Of a DNA stretch of 9,541 nt, positions 1 through 6,833 are shown piece by piece. The translations under genes and the position numbers were made by a program. Source of the DNA: ANME-2 cluster archaeon (GTDB lineage Archaea; Halobacteriota; Methanosarcinia; Methanosarcinales; Methanogasteraceae); NCBI GenBank assembly GCA_003601535.1, contig PIXW01000157.1:1-9541 (forward strand), given 5' to 3'. How positions within the stretch are numbered: position 1 is the first letter of the stretch; every line of letters starts with the position of its first letter. Below the pieces are notes generated by a model. It searched no databases and was not told where the DNA came from. It was given only the letters and a program-made list of their open reading frames with translations.

Positions 1-161
1 CATCGGCAGCAGCCGGAATCACCATTCTTGAAACAACCCAACTTGTGAACAGCACGGCATGGGAATGCGCTCCGGTTTGGAGTGAGGATGGAAGCGAATT
101 ATTCTATGCATCAGACGAATCCGGAAACTTTGATATCTGCTTTTCTCGACAAATTTATTAG
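1..161 (+). CDS. C-terminal end of a TolB/WD40-like (PD40) beta-propeller protein, 5' end outside the window
   Basis: Reading from base 3, the frame is open from the window edge to a TAG at 159-161 and gives about 52 residues. They contain one clear PD40 repeat: an APVWSEDGSELFYASDES core followed by GNFDIC. This fits the PD40 pattern of a Pro-x-W-Ser-x-Asp-Gly turn, a hydrophobic strand, then Ser-Asp-x-Ser-Gly-x-x-Asp-Ile. Such repeats form the blades of TolB-type propellers, which in archaea are often exported or surface proteins that bind other proteins. The protein ends only a few residues after the blade, so this is probably its last blade. The N-terminus and any signal peptide or second domain lie off the left edge, so function cannot be assigned. 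The stop is 22 bp before the antitoxin start, so co-transcription with the toxin-antitoxin pair is possible. The repeat class is fairly secure; the role is unknown. Confidence 0.66.
   Translation, partial: SAAAGITILETTQLVNSTAWECAPVWSEDGSELFYASDESGNFDICFSRQIY
148..160 (+). promoter_or_regulatory. Possible TATA/BRE promoter for the toxin-antitoxin pair, inside the upstream gene
   Basis: The AT-rich run AAATTTATTA (151-160) follows CGAC and is centred about 28 bp before the ATG at 184. There is no good Shine-Dalgarno in front of that ATG. A TATA box at this distance would give a leaderless antitoxin mRNA, which is common in archaea. The match to the TATA consensus is only moderate and it lies within the last codons of the propeller gene, so it may be chance. 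Confidence 0.33.
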
Positions 162-183
162 GAACGAACACATTTCAATCAAT

Positions 184-447
184 ATGCCCACAACAGTCAA
201 AGTTTCGGACGAAATCCTGAAAACAATACCCACAATCAATGAGGATGCGATACAGGGATTAATCGAACTTGGTGCGAAACAGATGAGAATAGAAGAGGCG
301 CTGGCAATCTTCAAAGAAGGCAAGATATCGATCTGGCGTGCATCCAGAATTGCCGGACTGCCTCTGCGAGAGATGATCGCTCAGGCGTCTGCTCGTGGGT
401 TCAAACCATTCTTTGATGATGAGATGATCGCAGAGGAACTTGGATGA
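184..447 (+). CDS. UPF0175 family antitoxin
   Basis: Small protein, 87 residues from the ATG at 184. It has the UPF0175 layout: a short beta strand plus helix at the N-terminus (PTTVKVSDEIL), a helix around residues 25-45, then the diagnostic helix-turn-helix-like block EGKISIWRASRIAGLPLREM (about 45-64). It ends in a short RGFKPFF/acidic tail. UPF0175 proteins are taken to be antitoxins that bind a PIN-type partner and probably DNA. An in-frame ATG at 82 would add 34 residues, but these overlap the upstream propeller gene and do not resemble the family, so 184 is preferred; the resulting length is typical. The stop overlaps the toxin start as ATGA (444-447), the usual sign of translational coupling. 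Family assignment is firm. That it neutralises the next gene's product is inferred from the pairing. Confidence 0.87.
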   Translation: MPTTVKVSDEILKTIPTINEDAIQGLIELGAKQMRIEEALAIFKEGKISIWRASRIAGLPLREMIAQASARGFKPFFDDEMIAEELG

Positions 448-968
448 GTGGGGTTGTGTCCAATGCAGGTCCACTGATCGCACTCGGCAAACTCAATCTG
501 TTACATCTTCTCGAAAAATTATATCACAATGTATATATATCAAAAACAGTATATGAAGAGGTTATAGTAAATGGTATCAGATTTGGTTGTATAGATGCAT
601 TTCGTGCCAGATTACTCATCGGTGGCATAATAATCGTGAAAGAAGCGACTCCTGTGATGGCGAGCATTTTCGATGTCAGAATTGATGAAGGCGAAATCGA
701 GACGATAGAGTTGGCTATCAGAATCGATGCCGATCTGGTATTGATTGATGATTGGCATGCACGGATCGAGGCAAGAAATCAAGGTTTGGCGGTAAAAGGC
801 ACACTTGGCGTTCTGCATAGTGCATATAAGTCTGATTTAATTAATTTTAAAGAATTTGAAGATGCGTTAAGAGAGATTGCATATCGTGATGATATATGGA
901 TCAGTGAGGATCTCTGTACGAAAGTGTTGGATGCGGCATCTGCATCAAGGGATTCATCCACAGGATAG
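444..968 (+). CDS. DUF3368 PIN-like toxin
   Basis: 174 residues. The N-terminus VVSNAGPLIALGKL is the DUF3368 signature, a PIN-fold (VapC-like) nuclease branch. Candidate acidic active-site positions are E38/E39, D81-E86 in DEGEIE, and D102/D103 in LIDDWHAR. The block from there through GLAVKGTLGVL (about 114-124) is highly typical of the family. The first PIN Asp is Asn here (N7), which is frequent in this family and leaves open whether the enzyme cuts RNA with the usual four-acid metal site. An AGAGGA ribosome site lies about 7 bp before the ATG, inside the antitoxin gene, and the start overlaps the antitoxin stop. The pair most likely forms a type II toxin-antitoxin module. The gene is visibly AT-rich in its middle (520-600), consistent with a mobile accessory module. 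Family firm, activity inferred. Confidence 0.87.
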   Translation: MSGVVSNAGPLIALGKLNLLHLLEKLYHNVYISKTVYEEVIVNGIRFGCIDAFRARLLIGGIIIVKEATPVMASIFDVRIDEGEIETIELAIRIDADLVLIDDWHARIEARNQGLAVKGTLGVLHSAYKSDLINFKEFEDALREIAYRDDIWISEDLCTKVLDAASASRDSSTG

Positions 969-1030
969 ATCTAAAAACACTGTAGTTCGGCGGAATGCTG
1001 ATCGTGGTCTGGTGTTGCTGTGTCGAATAT

Positions 1031-1050
1031 GTTGAGCGGGCCTGCTCGAC
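1031..1050 (+). terminator. Possible 3' hairpin after the toxin gene
   Basis: GTTGAGC (1031-1037) can pair with GCTCGAC (1044-1050), a 7-bp stem with one G-U wobble and the 6-base loop GGGCCT. It lies about 60 bp past the toxin stop. No T-run follows, so it is not a classical intrinsic terminator. It may be a 3' end structure for one or both convergent transcripts, or chance. Confidence 0.25.
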
Positions 1051-1094
1051 GCTTGGTTGGGGTGAGCGTATTACCACAAACCTGATGGCAACGT

Positions 1095-1151
1095 GTTCAC
1101 ACATCAGTGAACTTGGGCGTTGTATCTGTGAACTGGTAGCTTTCGGTTCAC
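1095..1151. repeat. Four GTTCAC/GTGAAC hexamers in inverted arrangement
   Basis: GTTCAC at 1095-1100, GTGAAC at 1107-1112, GTGAAC at 1128-1133 and GTTCAC at 1146-1151. The outer pairs can form two 6-bp hairpins with loops of 6 and 12 bases. They lie in non-coding sequence between convergent genes. Protein binding sites, a structured 3' region or a mobile-element remnant are all possible; none is shown. Confidence 0.5.
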
Positions 1152-1269
1152 TTATGTACCGTCTCCACTGGTCTCTCCCCACTAACCATCCGAGCATTTA
1201 AGCATTATCAGCCCGCCGCCCACCAGCATTCTGGAAGATGGGGCAATGCAACAATTGATGCTATGAATT

Positions 1270-2127
1270 TCATAAACTCCCGCCCTTCCGGTCCCTGCTT
1301 TTACGACCGGACAACCACCAGAGCACCCTCTGCAAAACCAGCAGAATCCTGTACCTAAGTGGCAGTGCCTTTGACACAATCCTCCGTCTGGATAACGCAT
1401 CCTTGAAGAATCTCATCTTCTCGTTGCTCGCGATCAGGTCCCGGAACGTCTCGCGATCCATGAAGAACGCAAGCGGCTTTACACCAAACTGTCTCTTCAC
1501 ACGATCTGTAATGTGGTGATACTCATACCTCCAGTCTGTCATTGGATTGATTCTCGGCTTCATCGCATCAAGCGTTGTTATGAGGTTGATCGTGCCTCCT
1601 TCGATCCCGATGATCCAGTTCGTCCAGACCTCCTGCCCGCTGAAGATGGTGAGCATGACAAGCGTGTTATCGGGTGCGGCAGCGAAGATCTTCTTGACCG
1701 TCTTATACTCAAGGCTGGTAAGCCATTGCGGACCGGCTGGATACTGGCAGATTCCGTCCCCTATCTCGCACGACACTGCGTCTTTTAAGGAGAATAACTG
1801 TTTGATATAATTCGCATCGAAATCAACTGTGCTCTGAAATCCTGCAAAAATACGCCGTATTGCCGGATATGAAACAGCATAGACCGTATCCACGTCTTCT
1901 TCGTTGTATATCGCTTTGATAACGTCTTTTATCCGGTGGCTCTCCTTGAATCGCTCCTTCAGATCGGGTCTCGATCCATGTCCGGTCTGTATGATCTTGA
2001 TTGGCACTCCATCAGCATGGATGGCAATGATCGCGGTCTTTGGTTTGCCTCTGTGAAAAATGGCATGGTAGAAGTTATTCCACTGCTCAATACCCCAGTC
2101 CACGATCCTGATGTTCTCACCGATCAT
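1270..2127 (-). CDS. Unrecognised 285-residue protein, last gene of the glycosidase operon
   Basis: I do not recognise a family. The start ATG overlaps the stop of the glycosidase gene as ATGA (2124-2127), with GAGG four bases upstream, so the two are probably translated together. The sequence reads as a mixed alpha/beta soluble protein: a strand-like TAIIAIHADG (31-40), a charged helix (55-75), the block GDGICQYPAGPQWLTSLEY (123-141), a strand VMLTIFSG (157-164), and GIEGGTINLITTLDAM (174-189). The C-terminus is strongly basic around a hydrophobic, Trp-rich stretch (LPLRYRILLVLQRVLWWLSGRK, 256-276). This could be an amphipathic or monotopic membrane anchor. There is no signal peptide. Its place behind GT2 and the glycosidase suggests a role in the same glycan pathway. 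Protein-coding status is well supported by length, coupling and composition; function is unknown. Confidence 0.8.
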   Translation of the reverse strand: MIGENIRIVDWGIEQWNNFYHAIFHRGKPKTAIIAIHADGVPIKIIQTGHGSRPDLKERFKESHRIKDVIKAIYNEEDVDTVYAVSYPAIRRIFAGFQSTVDFDANYIKQLFSLKDAVSCEIGDGICQYPAGPQWLTSLEYKTVKKIFAAAPDNTLVMLTIFSGQEVWTNWIIGIEGGTINLITTLDAMKPRINPMTDWRYEYHHITDRVKRQFGVKPLAFFMDRETFRDLIASNEKMRFFKDALSRRRIVSKALPLRYRILLVLQRVLWWLSGRKSRDRKGGSL

Positions 2128-4226
2128 GCTGCCTCAAGAATCCGGACCGTGTACCCTGGAATGCTGATCACCGGACCGACCAGTTCTTCGCTGTCCAGAT
2201 CAACGTATCTTCCGCCGATGTCAACCTCTTTCTCGACAGTTCCGGTGTTTGCCACAGAGAGGATCTTCCTGTCACCCCCTATCTGCACTGCCGCATCAAT
2301 CGCAGGGTCAATGCATGGAATGATCCGGCTGAGACCTGCAGCAGTCGCGATTCTGTCGATGATTCCGGCGACTCCAGCAGGAACATCTTCTGTCATTCTC
2401 GGAAAGAGGAATCCGAACTGGATGATTTTGCCGCTCCCGATCGTTTGCTGGTAGATGAGCACGCCGTGATCAGATCTCAGCAGCGCGTCCGTCGAATCGA
2501 AGATATCGGCGTCCTTCAGTTCAATGCCGTCCACTGTCACCGTATCCACCCTTTCACAGGGTTCCAACAGGTGCTCTTCGAGAATATCGCATTCGTTCAT
2601 CGTTTCATCGAATGCAGGAGCTCTTGGTCCAATGACGAGACACCCACCGTCTTTTGCATAGCCGAGCAGTTTCTTCTGCACATCCCTGCTCATAAACTCG
2701 AATGTGGGCACTGCAACCATCCTGTACCCGGAAAGCCGCTCCAGTGGCAGTTCGGTGTCGCCGAGGGTAACAGCGTACTTCGCAGCGCCGAACCCGTAAT
2801 AGAGCGCATCCCACTGCCGCCCGTATTCAAGCTGGATGATGTCATCAAATCCGAGATCGTCCTCGCTGACATAGTATTCAGGCGTGATGCCGCCAAGAAT
2901 CGGGATCGGCGTGAGAAGCGATGATGCAAGTTCGAGACGGGCACAATCTCGGTTTATTAACAGGATTCCTTCACATTTTATCCTCAGTTCCTGATAATTT
3001 ATCCGTTTCAGGATCCGGTTAAACCTCTGGTAAAATTCGAACTGCTCCTTTCTGATCCCTCCGGATCGGTCGATCGGGCTCCCCACCCACCGCTCACGCT
3101 CGACTAACATGTAAAAATTGATTCCTGAGAAACCATGCATGAGCGCTGTGTATGTTGTGAATCTGGCATCATCGAGCATGATCGGTTTGGCAGGGATCGG
3201 GAGTGCAACGAACCCTGATGCAAACTCTGCTATGAACGGCGCACGGCTCGTGCCATTCAGATACTGGACACACCTTTTTACCTTGTGATACTCCTCTTTG
3301 TAGTAGTAGAGGTCAAAACCAACGACATCAACGATCTCTTCCATCTTAATCTGATTGTACGGCGGTTTTGCGCATAGCCCAGGAAGGTTGTGGTAGATGA
3401 GCGTCGTAACACCACGCTCCTTTAACATCGCTGCGATACGTGCAAGCCCGTACTGTAAATAATATTCTTTGTACTCGATCCAGTCCAGATAATATGGAAG
3501 ATCGCTCCTGTTTTCAGCATTGAAGTCACGTGGTGGAGGTATTTCATCGAACGAAGCATAATCTGTGCGGTAGAGTTCGTTCAACAGATTAAGGTCCCTG
3601 TATTTTTCTTTCAGAAACCTTACATACAGACGGATCGCGCCAGTTGAGTAATCATGGTCATACGGCTGGGTGCGCAGGAAGAAGGACATCTCGTTGTCTG
3701 CCTGAACCCCGATCACACAGCCGTGTGGATGCAGGTGTTCTGTTATGATCGGACAGACATGATCAAAATATATGCCAACTTCCTGGTAAAATTTTTCCGA
3801 TGCATAACTTGGCACAGGAAACATTCGTGGTGGAGATGGGAAGACCACTGGCGTGCCATCGGCGGTAATCGATTGGATATCTGGATCACGCAGAACCCGC
3901 TTTGGAAACCCAAAGTACGTGATCTCAGAGTTGACATGAGGACCCGGGCGCAGCAGCATATACATGCCATTCTCCTCGCAGAGCGTAAGGAATGAATCGA
4001 GATCATAATCAGGGTTGATCTCGCCAAAATCGAACTCTCCCTGTGATATCTCATGGACTGCCCATGGTATGTATGTGCAGATCGTCTCAAAACCCATCTC
4101 GCGGACGCGGTCAAGTATCGCATCCCATCTCAGATGATCGAGCCTCCAGTAATGGACGCTGCCGCTTATAAGCATCTTATCCCTGTCATCGAGATGGAAT
4201 TTTTGATCACTGATCGTCAGCGCCAT
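2124..4226 (-). CDS. GH35-type beta-galactosidase-like glycoside hydrolase, probably cytoplasmic
   Basis: 700 residues. The N-terminal TIM barrel has GH35 landmarks: ISGSVHYWR (20-28), TYIPWAVHE (51-59) and LLRPGPHVNSE (91-101). The acid/base is expected at E179 in VQADNEMSF, and the nucleophile at E334 in FIAEFASGF. Together these predict a retaining clan GH-A exo-glycosidase that removes terminal beta-galactose or a related sugar; the exact sugar cannot be read. After the barrel (to about 415), residues 470-545 look like the glutamine-amidotransferase-like middle domain of GH42/GH35 enzymes (LSGYRMVAVPTFEFMSRDV, then DGGCLVIGPRAP). A beta-sandwich-like C-terminal part follows (about 585-700). 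There is no signal peptide or membrane segment, unlike secreted GH35 enzymes, so the substrate is probably intracellular or still on the cytoplasmic face. It starts 1 bp after the GT2 stop and overlaps the next gene by 4 bp. Glycosidase assignment is strong, substrate unknown. Confidence 0.87.
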   Translation of the reverse strand: MALTISDQKFHLDDRDKMLISGSVHYWRLDHLRWDAILDRVREMGFETICTYIPWAVHEISQGEFDFGEINPDYDLDSFLTLCEENGMYMLLRPGPHVNSEITYFGFPKRVLRDPDIQSITADGTPVVFPSPPRMFPVPSYASEKFYQEVGIYFDHVCPIITEHLHPHGCVIGVQADNEMSFFLRTQPYDHDYSTGAIRLYVRFLKEKYRDLNLLNELYRTDYASFDEIPPPRDFNAENRSDLPYYLDWIEYKEYYLQYGLARIAAMLKERGVTTLIYHNLPGLCAKPPYNQIKMEEIVDVVGFDLYYYKEEYHKVKRCVQYLNGTSRAPFIAEFASGFVALPIPAKPIMLDDARFTTYTALMHGFSGINFYMLVERERWVGSPIDRSGGIRKEQFEFYQRFNRILKRINYQELRIKCEGILLINRDCARLELASSLLTPIPILGGITPEYYVSEDDLGFDDIIQLEYGRQWDALYYGFGAAKYAVTLGDTELPLERLSGYRMVAVPTFEFMSRDVQKKLLGYAKDGGCLVIGPRAPAFDETMNECDILEEHLLEPCERVDTVTVDGIELKDADIFDSTDALLRSDHGVLIYQQTIGSGKIIQFGFLFPRMTEDVPAGVAGIIDRIATAAGLSRIIPCIDPAIDAAVQIGGDRKILSVANTGTVEKEVDIGGRYVDLDSEELVGPVISIPGYTVRILEAA

Positions 4227-4227
4227 G

Positions 4228-4974
4228 TCATTTGCGGATGCCGATGTATGATCGCAGGTCAGCGACTCCGAGCTTTCTTGATAGTCTGTCGATCAATGTC
4301 GAGTCCAGTTTCCAGCCCAGATCCAGCTGCGCATAATAGTAGACCGTTCCGAGAAGCCCCATCGATTCCAGACGCCTGGACGAGTTCGTGACCTTTATGT
4401 GCGGGAAGAATTTTGTCTCTCCAACCTTGCAGATCCTCCTGCTGAAGTCCACATCCTCAAGCAGGACGTTTCGGTAGCCTCCGCACTCAAAGTATGCATC
4501 CCGCCGCACACAGGTGTTGAAACCAGGGAGTGTTACAGAGAGTAATCTGTCCCGCATCAGAAAATACTTGTTTGCCACAGTCTCTGCAAGTTTTATCTGC
4601 TCTGATCGCTCTGAGAACTCAAAGCCGGTTGAGAATGCGACAAGATTCGGATTGGTTTCGAATGTGTCATAGACGTAAGCAAGGTAGTAGCCAGGAACCA
4701 CGGTGTCAGCGTCGATGAATACGAAATACTTGCTGCTGGCACTTGCATTCGTCGCCCCAAGGTGTCTGCCTGCCCCGATCCCGTGCTCTTCACAACAAAG
4801 CACGCGGTCAGTGTATTTCTTTGCGATATCGAGACTCCCATCTGTGCTGCCATTGTCTGATACGATCAGTTCATACGGTGTATTCGTGTTCTGGTTTGCG
4901 ATCGATTGAAGTGTTGCCTCAAGGTAGTTAGCCTCGTTTAAGACAGGAATGATGACTGAAATCTCAGGTTCCAT
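4228..4974 (-). CDS. Family 2 glycosyltransferase (GT-A fold)
   Basis: 248 residues, nearly all catalytic domain. Visible GT2 landmarks are ISVIIPVLNEANYLEATLQS at 5-24, the nucleotide-binding SDNGSTDGS (39-47), the metal-binding DxD as FIDADT (86-91), the acceptor-side PGFNTCVRRDAY (150-161), and the general-base ED pair in LLEDVDFSRR (171-180). The Q/RxxRW motif of processive synthases is absent and there are no membrane helices, so it probably transfers a single sugar from a nucleotide donor to a lipid, protein or saccharide at the inner membrane face. It is the first gene of a tight three-gene set; the glycosidase begins 1 bp after its stop. No strong ribosome site precedes the ATG. Family is firm; donor and acceptor are not predictable from sequence. 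Confidence 0.9.
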   Translation of the reverse strand: MEPEISVIIPVLNEANYLEATLQSIANQNTNTPYELIVSDNGSTDGSLDIAKKYTDRVLCCEEHGIGAGRHLGATNASASSKYFVFIDADTVVPGYYLAYVYDTFETNPNLVAFSTGFEFSERSEQIKLAETVANKYFLMRDRLLSVTLPGFNTCVRRDAYFECGGYRNVLLEDVDFSRRICKVGETKFFPHIKVTNSSRRLESMGLLGTVYYYAQLDLGWKLDSTLIDRLSRKLGVADLRSYIGIRK

Positions 4975-4996
4975 GATTGAATTCTCGGTGTTGATT

Positions 4997-5027
4997 CATC
5001 TTAAGATGGCGGTCTACACCCCATAAA
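4997..5027 (-). promoter_or_regulatory. Possible promoter and palindromic operator of the GT2-glycosidase operon
   Basis: On the - strand a TATA-like GTTTATGG (TTTATG at 5022-5027) lies about 50 bp before the GT2 start. About 14 bp downstream of it is a perfect 12-bp palindrome, CATCTTAAGATG (4997-5008), close to where transcription would start. A palindrome in that position could be a repressor site. The TATA match is weak, so this is tentative. Confidence 0.3.
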
Positions 5028-5090
5028 CGCTATCTTATGTGAGTTTTGCTTCACCTATAACATGTCCCACTTCTATTCCAAACATAACCA

Positions 5091-5840
5091 TCACACATTA
5101 ATTTTCCTGAATAAATAAGCTCCCATGACTACTATAAACACTGTGAACCCTGTGAGCACAGCAAAGCTGAAGACCGGATGTATCTGGGAAGTTCCAGATA
5201 AACCATACCGTATTCCTTCAACACCATACGTCAACGGGTCTAACAGCGTAAGGACCTTCATCCAGGATGGCAGGCGGTCTATAGGGAATAATGCCCCGGA
5301 AAGTCCGAATATGGGAAATATCACGAAATTTATGATGAGCTGGAAACCTTGCATGTCCTCCATTCTTGATGCGATGGCGATGCCAAAGGCAGTGAAAGAA
5401 AGCCCAATTAGCAACATAAACGCAAACGCAATCAAAAATCCGGATACACTGGTAATTTTCAGACCAATGAACAATGACAGAACGAGTATGATAAGCCCCT
5501 GGAGAACAGCGCTTGTGGCTCCGCCAAATGTCTGTCCCAGCATAATCTCCAATCTCGAGACAGGTGCAACCAACGTCTCTTTTAAGAACCCGAATTGCTT
5601 ATCCCATATTATCTGGATACCTGAAAAGACTGAGGTGAACAGGACACTCATGGAAATGATGCCAGGAATGATAAATCCTATGTAACCCTGCCCCATGCCG
5701 GGAATGCTTACAGTTGAATTCAGACCGAATCCAAGTACCACCAAAAAGAAGAGAGGCATTCCCAAACTGCCGACAATCCTGCTTTTGGAGCGAAGGTAAC
5801 GTGTCATATTCCTTAACCAGATGGTATACACAATGTCCAT
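5091..5840 (-). CDS. ABC-2 type exporter permease, DrrB-like
   Basis: 249 residues with about six hydrophobic segments (roughly 22-40, 55-76, 106-128, 133-158, 167-186 and 224-245), the topology of ABC-2 permeases. The cytoplasmic segment LKETLVAPVSRLEIMLGQ (86-103) is the conserved region that contacts the ATPase. FPIDRLPSWMKVLTLLDPLT (185-204), followed by YGVEGIR, is the usual ABC-2 signature before the last helix. The start is 2 bp after the ATPase stop, with the strong ribosome site GTGAGGAGA just upstream, so the two subunits are made together. The protein would pair with the ATPase to export a hydrophobic compound, lipid-linked molecule or drug; the cargo is not evident. It is the last gene of the regulator-ATPase-permease operon, followed by 116 bp before the GT2 start. 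The gene is AT-richer than the glycosidase and MprF genes. Confidence 0.9.
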   Translation of the reverse strand: MDIVYTIWLRNMTRYLRSKSRIVGSLGMPLFFLVVLGFGLNSTVSIPGMGQGYIGFIIPGIISMSVLFTSVFSGIQIIWDKQFGFLKETLVAPVSRLEIMLGQTFGGATSAVLQGLIILVLSLFIGLKITSVSGFLIAFAFMLLIGLSFTAFGIAIASRMEDMQGFQLIINFVIFPIFGLSGALFPIDRLPSWMKVLTLLDPLTYGVEGIRYGLSGTSQIHPVFSFAVLTGFTVFIVVMGAYLFRKINV

Positions 5841-5842
5841 TA

Positions 5843-6829
5843 TTATCTTCTCCTCACACTGCGCATCATCCGTATATGGTCTTTGCTGCTGGATTTCTCA
5901 TCTCTTATAGCCCTGCCTGTGAAGTGTAAAAATACGTCTTCAAGGGTGGGCTCGTGAATTGAAATGGAATCGATGGCAATTCCATCACCGGATGCGAGAT
6001 TAACAATCTCAGCAACGTGTTTTTCTGCGTTTTGAAGGCTAATGGTAACAGAACCGTTATGGGGCTCTGCGTATGTAACCCATGGTAACGTGTTAATTTT
6101 AGAATAAAGACGGTCACAGTCCGGGGATTTAATTGTAATAACATCCCCGCCAATTCCTTCTTTAAGTTTTTCGGGAGTATCCAGTGCAATTATCTTTCCC
6201 TGATCTATTATTGCCACCCTATCGCAGAGCCTGTCCGCTTCTTCCATATAATGGGTGGTGAGGATTATCGTAATGCCTTTCTCCTTGCTCAATTTCTCGA
6301 TATACTCCCAGAGGAGGTTTCTTGTCTGGGAATCAAGACCGAGAGTTGGCTCATCCAGGAACAGCACTCTTGGTTCGTGCAATAGTCCCCTTGCTATCTC
6401 CAGGCGCCGCCTCATTCCCCCGGAAAATGTTTTTACAAGATTATCTTTTCTCTTTTCCAGTTCAACAAGTTTCAACAGTTCTATGATATTTTTCTGCCGT
6501 ATTTTTTTAGGAACACGGTAAAGCCTCCCGTGAAAATCCATATTCTCATAAGCAGTCAGCTCCTCATCCAGGCTCGGATCCTGAAAGACGATACCGATAG
6601 ATTTTCTCACATCATCCTCATTTTTTAATATATCAAAATTATTCACAGATGCGCTGCCTGAAGTTGGCTTCAACATTGTTGAAAGCATTGCCATAGTTGT
6701 CGATTTACCTGCTCCGTTAGGACCGAGCAAACCGAAGATTTCACTGCTGTTTATGCTGAATGAAATGTTGTCAACAGCAACAAATCCGTTGAACCTTTTA
6801 GTCAGATTTTCAACCTGTATTGCAGTCAT
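5843..6829 (-). CDS. ABC exporter ATP-binding subunit, DrrA/CcmA-like
   Basis: 328 residues from the ATG at 6829. Motifs in order: Walker A GPNGAGKS (36-43), Q-loop FQDPS (82-86), ABC signature FSGGMRRRLEIA (135-146), Walker B VLFLDEPTLGLD (155-166) and switch His in LTTHYMEEAD (190-199). A C-terminal extension carries the DrrA-type HEPTLEDVFLHFTGR block (293-307). All catalytic residues are intact. It hydrolyses ATP to drive the neighbouring permease. An upstream in-frame GTG at 6841 would add four residues, but GGTGAT, a perfect match to the archaeal 16S tail, lies 7 bp before the ATG at 6829, which favours that start; it leaves 4 bp after the TetR stop. Cargo is unknown; family members export antibiotics, lipids or natural products. 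Assignment to the DrrA group is strong. Confidence 0.92.
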   Translation of the reverse strand: MTAIQVENLTKRFNGFVAVDNISFSINSSEIFGLLGPNGAGKSTTMAMLSTMLKPTSGSASVNNFDILKNEDDVRKSIGIVFQDPSLDEELTAYENMDFHGRLYRVPKKIRQKNIIELLKLVELEKRKDNLVKTFSGGMRRRLEIARGLLHEPRVLFLDEPTLGLDSQTRNLLWEYIEKLSKEKGITIILTTHYMEEADRLCDRVAIIDQGKIIALDTPEKLKEGIGGDVITIKSPDCDRLYSKINTLPWVTYAEPHNGSVTISLQNAEKHVAEIVNLASGDGIAIDSISIHEPTLEDVFLHFTGRAIRDEKSSSKDHIRMMRSVRRR

Positions 6830-6833
6830 TGCA

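Larger units (their letters stand above)
969..1269. other. Convergent intergenic region with small inverted repeats
   Basis: About 300 bp between the + strand toxin and the - strand unknown gene. I see no credible gene: the reading frames of 60-100 codons here lack ribosome sites and family features, and one runs antisense into the toxin. It contains a 7-bp hairpin (1031-1037 with 1044-1050), a cluster of four GTTCAC/GTGAAC hexamers (1095-1151), and a near-palindrome around CAATTG (1248-1261). No tRNA, CRISPR array or clear T-rich terminator is visible. Confidence 0.6.

Noticed and set aside
82..183. Longer antitoxin start at 82 adding 34 residues
   Set aside because: The extra part overlaps the coding sequence of the propeller gene and does not resemble the UPF0175 N-terminus; the ATG at 184 gives the usual family length.
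901..1197. 98-residue reading frame on the - strand
   Set aside because: Partly antisense to the toxin gene, no ribosome site or family features.
995..1201. 68-residue Cys-rich reading frame on the + strand in the intergenic region
   Set aside because: No ribosome site, no recognisable domain, odd composition, and its frame runs across the inverted repeats.
1248..1261. Near-palindrome around CAATTG
   Set aside because: Only 14 bp with a mismatched pair and no positional context; expected by chance.
1287..1311. Inverted repeat TCCGGTC/GACCGGA as a terminator of the glycosidase operon
   Set aside because: It lies inside the last codons of the 285-residue gene, has an 11-base loop and no T-run after it; probably a by-product of Arg/Lys codons.
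1936..2454. 172-residue + strand frame across the glycosidase/unknown junction
   Set aside because: Antisense to two well-supported coupled genes; low-complexity Ser/Pro-rich translation typical of a shadow frame.
5125..5685. 186-residue + strand frame opposite the permease gene
   Set aside because: Antisense shadow of a clear ABC-2 permease; no domain or hydrophobic pattern of its own.
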